This document shows positions 1 through 7,753 of a stretch of 26,757 bases of DNA, in pieces (position 1 is the first letter of the stretch; each line of letters opens with the position of its first letter). The stretch is from Bacillota bacterium (GTDB lineage: Bacteria; Bacillota; Sulfobacillia; JABLXB01). The stretch covers positions 1-26,757 of the forward strand of contig JANLGA010000014.1 of NCBI GenBank assembly GCA_024653225.1, written 5' to 3'. The position numbers and the translations under genes are program-made. The notes under the pieces were generated by a model. The model ran no database searches. It was not told the DNA's origin and worked only from the letters and a program-made list of their open reading frames with translations.

Positions 1-28
1 CCCAAGAAGATCCGCCCAAGAAGATCCG
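1..28. repeat. Perfect 14-bp tandem duplication
   Basis: The unit CCCAAGAAGATCCG occurs twice head to tail and ends 13 bases before the first start codon. It lies directly upstream of the GGGAGGG ribosome site of the PhzF-family gene. It may continue beyond the left window edge. Two other short tandem duplications occur in this window at gene boundaries. Confidence 0.85.
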
Positions 29-41
29 GGGAGGGAGCGCC

Positions 42-926
42 ATGTCTAGACGGTTCTACATCGTGGATGTCTTCGCCGAAGAGAAATACGGGGGGAACCA
101 GCTCGCGGTCGTGAGGGACACCGAAGGGCTCGGAGACGGGGACATGCGGAAGATCGCGAGGGAAATGAACTTCTCCGAAACGACGTTCATCGTCGCCGAA
201 ACCCCGACGGACGGCGGCTACGATGTCCGCATATTCACTCCCGAGAGAGAGCTTCCGTTTGCCGGTCACCCGACCCTGGGAACGGCCTACATGATCAGGC
301 GTGAGATGATCGGGCGACCCGTCCAGTCCCTGGCCCTGAACCTGAAGGTGGGTCGAATCGAGGTGACATTCGATGCCCCGGTCGGAGGGTTGGACCGGCT
401 CTGGATGAGGCAGGTAGCCCCGTCGTTCGGGGAACCGCTCGCGCCGGGGCCGGTACTCGAGGCGCTGGGACTCGGCCTCGAGGATTGGGACGATCGCTAT
501 CCGGTGCAGGAAGTGTCCACCGGGCTGCCGTTCATCATCACGCCGGTGAAGGACCTGGCGGCGGTGAAACGGGCGAGAACCATGAGGGAACGTTTCGCCG
601 AGGTGGTGCGACATACCGAAGCGAAAGACATACTCCTGTTTTGCCCCGAGACATACAGTCCGTCGAACCACCTCAACGTGCGGGTCTTCGCCGAGTACGA
701 GGGCGTTCCCGAGGACCCGGCCACGGGCAGCGCAAACGGTTGTCTCGCGGGATACCTCGTGCGTCACGGGTATTTCGGTACGGCCGAGATTGACGTCCGC
801 GTGGAGCAGGGATACGAGATAGGCAGGCCCTCCCTCCTCCTGCTAAGGGCCAAGGAAGCGGGAGGAACGATAGACGTCCGCGTCGGGGGCGGCGTCATCA
901 TGGTCGCCAAGGGGGAGTTGGTCTAG
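42..926 (+). CDS. PhzF-family isomerase-like protein
   Basis: A 294-residue protein, the usual length for the PhzF/YddE family (diaminopimelate epimerase-like fold with two similar halves). Visible hallmarks are an N-terminal FxGNQLAVV stretch (about residues 16-24), the NFSETTF segment holding the presumed catalytic Glu46, FAGHPTLGTA (about 74-83), and the C-terminal EDPATGSANGCLAGYL motif (about 225-240). The ATG at 42 follows GGGAGGG at a normal distance. PhzF itself isomerises a phenazine precursor, but no phenazine genes lie nearby. Most family members outside phenazine clusters have unknown substrates, so only the family is called. The next gene starts immediately after the stop, which suggests co-transcription. 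Confidence 0.92.
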   Translation: MSRRFYIVDVFAEEKYGGNQLAVVRDTEGLGDGDMRKIAREMNFSETTFIVAETPTDGGYDVRIFTPERELPFAGHPTLGTAYMIRREMIGRPVQSLALNLKVGRIEVTFDAPVGGLDRLWMRQVAPSFGEPLAPGPVLEALGLGLEDWDDRYPVQEVSTGLPFIITPVKDLAAVKRARTMRERFAEVVRHTEAKDILLFCPETYSPSNHLNVRVFAEYEGVPEDPATGSANGCLAGYLVRHGYFGTAEIDVRVEQGYEIGRPSLLLLRAKEAGGTIDVRVGGGVIMVAKGELV

Positions 927-1157
927 GTGATCGCGACGATCCTGGCAATATGCATAGGTATCCCGCTGTTGCTCCTGTCCGTGCGCGTGTTCCTGGGGGT
1001 GGTGAGCGCCGGCCTATGGCTGCTCTGGTGCGTCTTGGTGCTTCCGCTCGTGGTACTTTTGGCTTTGATCGCGACCCCCGTCCTGTTCGCGATCATCCTG
1101 GTCCTCGGGGTGTCGCTCGTGGTTCGGCTCTTGAGCGGGAGGGGTAAGCGGCGCTGA
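927..1157 (+). CDS. Small hydrophobic two-helix membrane protein
   Basis: A 76-residue protein made almost wholly of hydrophobic residues: one membrane helix at about residues 3-25, a second at about 30-66 (long enough for one or two spans), and a basic tail ending GRGKRR. The GTG start lies directly after the upstream TAG, with GGGGGAG at 911-916 as ribosome site, so the two genes are probably translationally linked. I recognise no family. The positive C-terminal tail suggests that end is cytoplasmic. High-GC coding bias alone could keep such a frame open, but the site spacing and tight junction favour a real gene. Confidence 0.65.
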   Translation: MIATILAICIGIPLLLLSVRVFLGVVSAGLWLLWCVLVLPLVVLLALIATPVLFAIILVLGVSLVVRLLSGRGKRR

Positions 1158-1290
1158 GGCTCGCCTCGGGTCGCGGTCGTGGTGACGGTCGTGGCCTTGA
1201 CGGCCGCCTCCGGCGGCGCCGGGCGGCGCGAACTTCCGGCGCGGTTGCCGCGTCAATGTGCCTTGGATGTGCTGTAAAGGGGTCGCGGGC

Positions 1291-3423
1291 GTGCCCATCA
1301 CGATCTCGCTCGGGATAGTGATCATCTCCCTTCTGGCATCCGGTTGTTCCGCCGGCGGGCGGCCGGACGGCGCCGTTCCTTTCGCGGCGCCCGCCCCCGC
1401 GCAAGGGACATCGCCGGGGGAACCCGACGTCGTCGCCGCGCTGGAAGCCGCCAGGCGGGCGTTTCATTCCGGCCTTGCCACCGCCTCCACCTGGAACCGC
1501 GGGCTGGAGCCGGGCGGGCTCGTGTATCCCGAAAAGCACGCGCTGAGCGCCGTACCTCCCGATTCACTGGTAACCGAAATCGGCAAGGGCCTCGAGGAAT
1601 CGCGTTCGTCGTGGGACGCCTTCTTCTGGCTTGACCTGCTCTCGCTCGTCCCCGACAGGCACGAGGGGGGCCTGCGGCTCCTTCTCGAGACAACGGATAT
1701 CCCGGGGATAGACGACGCCGAGCGCCTCCTCTCGATGGCGAGGGCGGCGAACCTCGGGCGCTTTCTCGACGACGAGGACTGCCTGCGCCTGTTCAATGAC
1801 TTCGGGAGCAGGCCGACGGGCATCCAGAACGACCTGCTGGCCGAATTCGAGAGCAGGGGACTGCTTGACCCGGAGAGGGTCGCCGAGTTGCTGGAGCAGC
1901 GCGGCACGGAACCCGGCATGGTGCTGGGACGCCTGGGGCGGCTCACGGCCGACGCGGTTGATTCCATCGAGCGGGGTTTCCCCCAGTTCCCGCCCCCCAC
2001 CCGGCTCGAGCTGGTCGAGATGATAGGACGGCAAGCCCTGTGGTCGTTGGACGAATCCCTCAGGGACCGAGTCGCCCGGTGGTTCGGTTCGATACTGGGA
2101 GACCCCTGGACGGACGAAGACCCGGGGCTCAGGCAGGAGACACTGTACCGTCTGTTTCGGCTGACGAGTTCGCCGGACGCCCTCGCCGCGCTCGTGGAGG
2201 ACGTGGAGCGGCACGGTGTCAGCCGCGGCACCCCTTTCTACTGCGCCGGGGACCTCGCCTTCTTCAGGGAAGTCAGGGCCCGCCATCCGGACAGCTACCT
2301 CGCCCGCGGTTTCTCCGCGTACGAGAGAGTCCGCGGGCGGCCGTACTTCGTCCTGGACTACTGGAATCCCGCGGGCGCCGATCCCTGGCCCTTCGAGTAT
2401 GGCGATTCGCAATACGACGTCCGACGGGAAATAGAGGGATGGCAAGAGTACCTGGAACGTTTCTCCGCTCACCCCGGCGCAGACGACGCCGCGTACCGGT
2501 TGGCAAGGTGTTACGAGATCCGGGGGGAATGGGAGAAAGCACTGGCATGGTTCGCGAAGGCGCAAGCGTTGCCGGACGGGGACATGGGGGCCGAGTCCCT
2601 GGGACGCCTGCTGTTCGTCCTGGATGCGCGCGTGCCGACGGAGGAGCTGGAGCGATTCGCGGCCGACCCGGGCACGCCCGCGGAGCTGCTACCCCTCGTC
2701 CGGTACACCCTCGCAGTGCGCGACATGAGGGCCGAGGAGTACGGGCGGGCCGCGGAACGCTTGGAGGTGTTTCTCGGGCTGTACGGGGCCGACGGACCGA
2801 CCGCCGCGGGTCGGCTGCTGGGCGGGATACTTGACTCCGGGTACCCGTTCTTTCAACGTGTGCGGCTGCAGTTGAAGTGGGCCCGGGACCTCGACCTGCT
2901 CAAGTCCGGTTCGGGAGACCCGGGCACCATGTACCGCCTCGGCGCCGCGCTGTACGGAAACGAGTCCACATTCTACAACTACCTCTGGACGGGGCGGAGG
3001 CAGGGATTCAACTGGACCGGCCACATCAATGAATTGTGGGCGGAAGTGCCCGAGAGGCGGTCGTACATGGAGGGGCTCGTCAACTACAGGCACGCCCTGA
3101 AATGTTTCGAGACGGTGGCGAACGCCCCCGACGCCCCCGAAGACCTCAAGGCGAGGGCACTGTATTCGCAGGGATTGTGTCACATCGGCGTGCTCGAATG
3201 GGGGCTGGACGCCCTGGCGGCGTTCGGCGAGGCCGATACCAGTAAGCGAATCGTGAGTGTTTTCCAACGCTTCGTCGAGGAATACCCGGCTAACACGATG
3301 GCTGACGACGCTTTGATAGCACTCTACGCGTACACAGGCGAACGGTCATTCCTACAGCGCATCGTGAGGGAGTATCCCGGCGGCGACAGGGTCGGGGAAG
3401 CGGAAGACTTGCTGTCCCGGTAG
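1291..3423 (+). CDS. Putative TPR-type lipoprotein of unknown function
   Basis: From the GTG at 1291 the protein is 710 residues. It begins with a short hydrophobic signal and a clear lipobox (LLASGC, Cys19), so it is probably lipid-anchored outside the membrane. An upstream GTG at 1258 is open too, but AAAGGGG at 1277-1283 is spaced correctly for 1291, and that start gives the better signal peptide. Around residues 380-425 a tetratricopeptide-like helical hairpin is visible (ADDAAYRLARCYEIRGEWEKA). The C-terminus (about 660-710) has another, with FVEEYP and IVREYP spacing as in BamD/YbgF-like TPR lipoproteins. The large centre is not recognised and is rich in Trp, Tyr and Arg. It stands first in a run of three exported proteins. 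Function unknown; a scaffold or assembly role is inference only. Confidence 0.85.
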   Translation: MPITISLGIVIISLLASGCSAGGRPDGAVPFAAPAPAQGTSPGEPDVVAALEAARRAFHSGLATASTWNRGLEPGGLVYPEKHALSAVPPDSLVTEIGKGLEESRSSWDAFFWLDLLSLVPDRHEGGLRLLLETTDIPGIDDAERLLSMARAANLGRFLDDEDCLRLFNDFGSRPTGIQNDLLAEFESRGLLDPERVAELLEQRGTEPGMVLGRLGRLTADAVDSIERGFPQFPPPTRLELVEMIGRQALWSLDESLRDRVARWFGSILGDPWTDEDPGLRQETLYRLFRLTSSPDALAALVEDVERHGVSRGTPFYCAGDLAFFREVRARHPDSYLARGFSAYERVRGRPYFVLDYWNPAGADPWPFEYGDSQYDVRREIEGWQEYLERFSAHPGADDAAYRLARCYEIRGEWEKALAWFAKAQALPDGDMGAESLGRLLFVLDARVPTEELERFAADPGTPAELLPLVRYTLAVRDMRAEEYGRAAERLEVFLGLYGADGPTAAGRLLGGILDSGYPFFQRVRLQLKWARDLDLLKSGSGDPGTMYRLGAALYGNESTFYNYLWTGRRQGFNWTGHINELWAEVPERRSYMEGLVNYRHALKCFETVANAPDAPEDLKARALYSQGLCHIGVLEWGLDALAAFGEADTSKRIVSVFQRFVEEYPANTMADDALIALYAYTGERSFLQRIVREYPGGDRVGEAEDLLSR

Positions 3424-3437
3424 TCACGCCAGGTGTA

Positions 3438-3456
3438 GCCGACCGACTCGGTCGGC
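3438..3456. other. Perfect 19-bp palindrome between two exported-protein genes
   Basis: GCCGACCGA-C-TCGGTCGGC is fully symmetric around one central C and can form an 8-bp GC-rich stem with a 3-base loop. It lies 14 bases after the stop of the TPR lipoprotein gene and ends just before the next ribosome site (GGGAGGGGG at 3463-3471). No T-run follows. It could be an operator, an mRNA-stabilising hairpin or an atypical terminator. Confidence 0.7.
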
Positions 3457-3479
3457 GGGAATGGGAGGGGGACCGCGCC

Positions 3480-5966
3480 GTGCGCCTGCTGTCGTTCGTT
3501 CTCGTCCTCTCGATTGTCGCCCCGTGGTGTGCCTCCTGCACACCTATCCCGAGTGCACCGTCGCGGACGCTGCCTGGTTCCATCCGGGACCTGTACACGA
3601 GGGCGGTACCCGGGGAGGTCCTAGTATCCTACGGAACGGGAGGCACAGGACCCGAGAACGACAGCATGATGACTGCGGCCCGGTCGTACGCGGACTGGGT
3701 GAGAGATTGTTTCGGGCTCGAATGGGAGGTAGTATCGGACCGGGAGGCCCTCTCGAAGGGGACGGGCAAGCACCTGGTCGTCTTCGGCAATCCTTCGCTG
3801 CACTCTGTGCACCGAACCCTGAACGACGACCTCCCCATCAAGTTCGACGGCGCGGCGATACACTTCGGCGACGAGTACATCGTAGACGAGAGGGCGCGAG
3901 CGGCATTCATAACGCCGAACCCGACCGATCCGTCCAAGTACGTGCTCGTGTTCGCGTGCCCGGACGTCCGTCTCCTTCGGGACTTCGACGCGGCGTTCGA
4001 CACCCTGGACGATTTCGTGGTGGTGCGCGGCACGCTGAAGGCGAGCGGGGGGTTCTTCGACAAGTCGGGTTCGCGGTGGAAGGTGTCGCCGTCGTCCACG
4101 CGAGACTATGAACCGGACTTCGAGCGGTACGACTCCGCCCACTTCGTCTTCTGGTACCGAGCCGACTCTCCCTGCGCGGCGCAACTGGAGTCGGCCGCCA
4201 ACCACCACGAGGAATCGCTCGCCCGAATATGCGAGACCCTTGGAGTCGAGCCGCCGGAACGCAAGATAGACTACTACCTGTTCTCGTCGAACGAAGAGAA
4301 GGGGATACACACCGGCTCCAAGAGGGACGTCCATGCGTGGCGGGAAGGTCCCGCGGTGTACGTGGTGGAGGCCGTCCTCCTGAGTTGCCACGAGGACGCG
4401 CACGTCGTGGCGGACGGGGTGGCGCCGCAGGACGAAATCCCGCTGCTGGCGGAGGGTTTCGCTGTGCAGTCCGATACCGAAGACGTTCACGAGGCCGCCA
4501 TCGCCCCGGCATCCGAACGCGGGCCCGTGCCGGTCCAAAGCCTCGCGACCGCCGAGGGGTTCACGCGGGCGGACGCCGCGACGGCGAGCGCGGTGGCGGG
4601 GTCGTTCACTAGGTACCTTATCCAAAGCCGGGGGATCCCGAAGTTCCGCGACTGCTACAGGCGGGCGTCGGCCGCGCCGCTCGAGGAAGCGTTCCGGGCG
4701 GCCTACGGTGAGGACATGGCCGAGGTGGCGAACGAGTGGGAGAAGTACCTGGAAGGCCTGGGCGGCGCCCCGTTGACATGTTCCCTCCGCGACGCGTTCC
4801 GCGTCGGCATGAAACCGGGGGCCGTCGCCATCTACGGCTCCGGCGGAACCCCCGAAGAACAAGCTCTCCTCCTGGAAGCGGCGAACAGGTCGGGAATGGG
4901 CAAGGTGCCGGTCGTCGTCAAGCGGGACCGGGACGTGACCGGGCGCGACCTGGAGGGACACATAATCCTTGTCGGCAATCCCAGCAACAACTCCGTATAC
5001 CGCAAGGTGAACCCGATGCTCCCGGTCAGGCTTGACGGTGACGCGTTCAGGGCAGCGGGGCGCGAGTGGAGGGACCCCGACGGCACGCTCGTCATGGTGC
5101 ACCCCAACCCATTCAACAGCCGGAAGTACATGGTGATCATGGGATTCGCCGGCGTCTACGCTTCGAGGCGCACGCCGGCGCTGCCGCCGGACGCGGATTT
5201 CCAGATCGGCCTCTCGACCGGGGTCGTGATCAGGGGGGCGTTCCGCAAGGACCGGCGAGGCTGGACCCTCGATTGGGACCCGATCGAGCAGTACCCCCCC
5301 TTCAACACGTTCGAATCCGCGGACGAAGTCATTCACTACCTTCCGCATTCCGTGGTCGAGACCCAATTGCCGAGGATACGGTTCCAGCGCCTCAGGATGA
5401 TCCCCCTGCTCAAGTCAGTCTTTCCGGGGACCCGCCTCGAGAAGTTCCACCTGTACCTCTTCGACAACGCGGGGCAGATGGCATTCTATACGGGCGTCGC
5501 CGATGTCGCCTGGACGTCGCCGATCTCCTGGAGTGCCGGCGCATGCGTCTCGCCGACGTACGACCTGTACGACGGGATGCCCGAGGCGTCAATAGCCCTC
5601 GAGAGTGCCGCGGGCGCGCCCGTTGACGGCGGACTGCGCCGCGCATTCAGCTCGTGGGTGGAGGCGCGAACCGCCAACAAATCCCTGGGTGACCGGGTCA
5701 AGGCCGCGTCCGCGCTCGGTCGCCTGCGGCCCCTGGTGGATGCGTGGTCGGACGACTCGCCGGAGGCGGTGGAGCAGAGGGCGTCTTTTGTAGGCTACCT
5801 GGTCGAGCGTCGCGGCGCGCAGGCTTTCCTCGCGTTCGCTCGCGCATCGGGCTCCCGTGCCGCCCGGGACGCTTTCAAGGGGGCCTACGGCGTCGAAATC
5901 GAGGAAGTAGAGAGGGCTTGGCTCGAGTCGCTGGGGCTCCAGCGTGGCGTGAGTTCCACGCCGTGA
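3480..5966 (+). CDS. Exported protein with internal duplication; gluzincin-like peptidase site in first half
   Basis: 828 residues from a GTG with an excellent ribosome site. The N-terminus is hydrophobic and ends at Cys20 (WCASC), a weak lipobox. The protein is two related copies about 396 residues apart: GNPSLHSVHR (103-112) matches GNPSNNSVYR (499-508), PNPTDPSKYVLVFA (146-159) matches PNPFNSRKYMVIMG (542-555), and the ends of each copy (about 375-427 and 769-820) share a 'YL..RG....F..A......AF..AYG....E.E..W...L' pattern. Copy 1 carries HEDAH (304-308) followed by LLAEGFA with Glu325, the HExxH-plus-Glu layout of peptidase MA/gluzincin proteins. Copy 2 has no such site. It is therefore probably a cell-surface metallopeptidase or a derivative, with one active and one degenerate unit. 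The substrate is unknown. Confidence 0.88.
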   Translation: MRLLSFVLVLSIVAPWCASCTPIPSAPSRTLPGSIRDLYTRAVPGEVLVSYGTGGTGPENDSMMTAARSYADWVRDCFGLEWEVVSDREALSKGTGKHLVVFGNPSLHSVHRTLNDDLPIKFDGAAIHFGDEYIVDERARAAFITPNPTDPSKYVLVFACPDVRLLRDFDAAFDTLDDFVVVRGTLKASGGFFDKSGSRWKVSPSSTRDYEPDFERYDSAHFVFWYRADSPCAAQLESAANHHEESLARICETLGVEPPERKIDYYLFSSNEEKGIHTGSKRDVHAWREGPAVYVVEAVLLSCHEDAHVVADGVAPQDEIPLLAEGFAVQSDTEDVHEAAIAPASERGPVPVQSLATAEGFTRADAATASAVAGSFTRYLIQSRGIPKFRDCYRRASAAPLEEAFRAAYGEDMAEVANEWEKYLEGLGGAPLTCSLRDAFRVGMKPGAVAIYGSGGTPEEQALLLEAANRSGMGKVPVVVKRDRDVTGRDLEGHIILVGNPSNNSVYRKVNPMLPVRLDGDAFRAAGREWRDPDGTLVMVHPNPFNSRKYMVIMGFAGVYASRRTPALPPDADFQIGLSTGVVIRGAFRKDRRGWTLDWDPIEQYPPFNTFESADEVIHYLPHSVVETQLPRIRFQRLRMIPLLKSVFPGTRLEKFHLYLFDNAGQMAFYTGVADVAWTSPISWSAGACVSPTYDLYDGMPEASIALESAAGAPVDGGLRRAFSSWVEARTANKSLGDRVKAASALGRLRPLVDAWSDDSPEAVEQRASFVGYLVERRGAQAFLAFARASGSRAARDAFKGAYGVEIEEVERAWLESLGLQRGVSSTP

Positions 5967-6009
5967 CCGGCGACCGGGGCGTCGAATTCGCACGAAACGA
6001 GGTGACACG

Positions 6010-6564
6010 ATGGCGACACGCAGACGCAGGGCGCGCACTTGCGCCTGGGTGGTCGCGACGGCCGTGCTCGCCGCGACGGCGGCGTGCATGTTCCCGTTCA
6101 CGTACTACGACAACGGCTCCTTCGTGACCGTCCCGTTGGCAGTCGTGTACGCGAGGGAGATCTCCGGGTACGGCAGGAAGGGAGACCCCGAGCGGAGACT
6201 CCCGCCCGAGTGGGGCTCTTGGCTCGGCTATTCGGCCCGCAACTTCACCCTCGACCTATTCGGCCTCGACTACTCCCACCCCCTCGCCTGGGAGGACTCC
6301 GCCTGCGGCCCCGGGCTGGTGGTATTCTCACTGAGGGACTCGACGGACCGCACGCCCGTCGCGGTTTACCCGATGGGCCCGACGAACACGGGGCGCCGCA
6401 CGTTGGTCGTGTCCGAGGTGCGGTCGAGCGGCTCCGGGGCGGACGCACGGGAAATCTCGGTGGAGAAGTATCGGCTCGAGCTCTACAGGCCGCCGCTGGC
6501 CAGCGCCACCTACGTGATCTCCGTGAAGCCCCTCGATGAAGGCTGGGACCCCGCCCGAAGGTGA
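6010..6564 (+). CDS. Small putative lipoprotein of unknown function
   Basis: 184 residues. The N-terminus is strongly basic (RRRRAR), followed by a hydrophobic stretch and ATAAC with Cys26, which fits a signal peptide and possibly a lipobox. The mature part is rich in aromatic residues, Gly and Pro and looks like a beta-rich extracytoplasmic domain, but I recognise no family. GAGGTG at 5999-6004 serves the ATG at 6010. It is the third exported-protein gene in a row on this strand, 43 bases after the duplicated peptidase-like gene, so the three may act together at the cell surface (inference from position only). Confidence 0.75.
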   Translation: MATRRRRARTCAWVVATAVLAATAACMFPFTYYDNGSFVTVPLAVVYAREISGYGRKGDPERRLPPEWGSWLGYSARNFTLDLFGLDYSHPLAWEDSACGPGLVVFSLRDSTDRTPVAVYPMGPTNTGRRTLVVSEVRSSGSGADAREISVEKYRLELYRPPLASATYVISVKPLDEGWDPARR

Positions 6565-6614
6565 AATCCCGCGCTTTCCCGGCTCGAGCGGCGCCGCCCT
6601 CTGCAGGATTTCAC
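6561..6614. other. Long-loop inverted repeat after the small lipoprotein gene
   Basis: GTGAAATCC at 6561-6569 is matched perfectly by GGATTTCAC at 6606-6614. The 36-base loop contains the palindrome GCGGCGCCGC. The left arm covers the stop codon of the upstream gene. The right arm overlaps the -35-like part of a candidate sigma-H promoter. No T-run follows, so a classic terminator is unlikely. Possible roles are operator, attenuator or mRNA structure. Confidence 0.5.
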
Positions 6615-6630
6615 GCTCCGATAGTCAACT
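6603..6630 (+). promoter_or_regulatory. Weak sigma-H-like promoter candidate upstream of permease
   Basis: GCAGGATTT, twelve bases, then GTCAACT. The first block fits the -35 element recognised by sigma-H in Bacillota (AGGA followed by A/T bases). The second only partly fits the -10 element (GAAT core). It has the same spacing and nearly the same first block as the better candidate at 8764-8792, which is the main reason to list it. Confidence 0.3.
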
Positions 6631-6706
6631 GTAGGGATGTTTGGCACTCGGTGCCGGGGTCGCAGAATGGCTGGACGAGGGAGTTGGGTCCACGGTGAGG
6701 GACGAG

Positions 6707-7753
6707 ATGAGTCTCAGAAAAAGCATCACTTGGATTCACGGCGCGGCGTTGACGACGTGCGGGGTACTCGGCTCCGGGGTGCTCGTGCTGCCCGCTTCCG
6801 CCGCCCTGATCGCGGGACCCGCGTCGCTGTTGAGATGGCTGTTTATGGGCATGCTGGCATTCCCGATCGCGATGACCCTCGGGGAACTGGCGACGCCATA
6901 CCCCGACGCGGGGGGCATCGCGGCGTACGTGCGCGCGGCCTACGGGCAAACCGCCGCGACGGTCGCCGGATGGATCGTGACGGCGGTGATGCCGGTGGGG
7001 GCGCCGGCCGCGGTCCTCATCGGCGCGAACTACGTCGGGGCGTTCCTGTCGCTCTCCCCGTTGCAGGTCAACCTGCTGGCGGGGCTCATGCTGGCCATGG
7101 CGCTCGCGTTCAACTATCGAGGGATCGAGTTCTCCGGGACCGTCCGAGTGGTGGTCGTGATGGTCATCGCCCTCATCATCATGGCCGCGGTCGCCGCGGC
7201 CGCCCCCCACGTTTCGGCGGGGGAGTTCGAACCGTTCGCGCCGAAGGGCTGGCTTCCGGTCGGGACGGCAATGACGGTACCGTTCTGGGGGTACATCGGC
7301 TGGGAGTCGGTGGTGCACCTCGTGGAGGAATTCAAGAATCCCTCCCAGGACGTCAAGACAGCCCTGATGGTCTCGATGGCGCTCGCCAACGTGCTCTACT
7401 TCTACCACTTCCGGCCCAACATAGCGGGGCTCATGCGGATGCCGAGCATAACGTACATATGCCTCTACATCATGGCGATGTCTTCGGCCCTCAAGCTTGT
7501 CCCGCGGGGAAGCGCAGGCAGGTGCTATGCCGCCGTTTCGCTGGTCGTGTGCTGCGTCGTCTTCGCGTTTTCCGGGAGAGCTGCGCTGTACCCCGCGCTG
7601 GTGGCGGGCGGTGCGCTCGGTTTCGCGCGTTTGCCGCGGTCGAGGAGGCGCGAGCCACCTGCGGCTCCCCGCGCGGAAGAACCCGCCGAAATTCCGGCGA
7701 GGGCGTCACCGCCCGGCGGAGGAACAGAGCGAGGCGACCTCGCACACGAGTGA
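6707..7753 (+). CDS. APC-family amino-acid permease, YjeH-like, internally shortened
   Basis: From the ATG at 6707 (GAGGGA just upstream) the protein is 348 residues, against about 420 for full YjeH-type members. The first seven helices are easy to follow: GVLGSGVLVLPA in helix 1, PYPDAGGIAAY in the next loop, MPVGAPAA in helix 3, PFWGYIGWESVVHLVEEFKNP around helix 6. After ALANVLYFYHF the sequence jumps to PNIAGLMRMPSITYICLYIMAM, which resembles the region near helix 11 of the family. Roughly 100 or more residues that normally form helices 8-10 are absent, with the frame intact. YjeH exports methionine and branched-chain amino acids; substrate here is unknown. The last 48 bases overlap the convergent arginase-like gene. 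Either a natural deletion variant or an assembly join. Confidence 0.8.
   Translation: MSLRKSITWIHGAALTTCGVLGSGVLVLPASAALIAGPASLLRWLFMGMLAFPIAMTLGELATPYPDAGGIAAYVRAAYGQTAATVAGWIVTAVMPVGAPAAVLIGANYVGAFLSLSPLQVNLLAGLMLAMALAFNYRGIEFSGTVRVVVVMVIALIIMAAVAAAAPHVSAGEFEPFAPKGWLPVGTAMTVPFWGYIGWESVVHLVEEFKNPSQDVKTALMVSMALANVLYFYHFRPNIAGLMRMPSITYICLYIMAMSSALKLVPRGSAGRCYAAVSLVVCCVVFAFSGRAALYPALVAGGALGFARLPRSRRREPPAAPRAEEPAEIPARASPPGGGTERGDLAHE

Noticed and set aside
3621..5366. Long open frame on the minus strand (581 codons) opposite the duplicated exported protein
   Set aside because: Low-complexity, Arg/His/Val-rich translation with no motif; it mirrors a strong plus-strand gene with a ribosome site. 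High G+C leaves antisense frames open.
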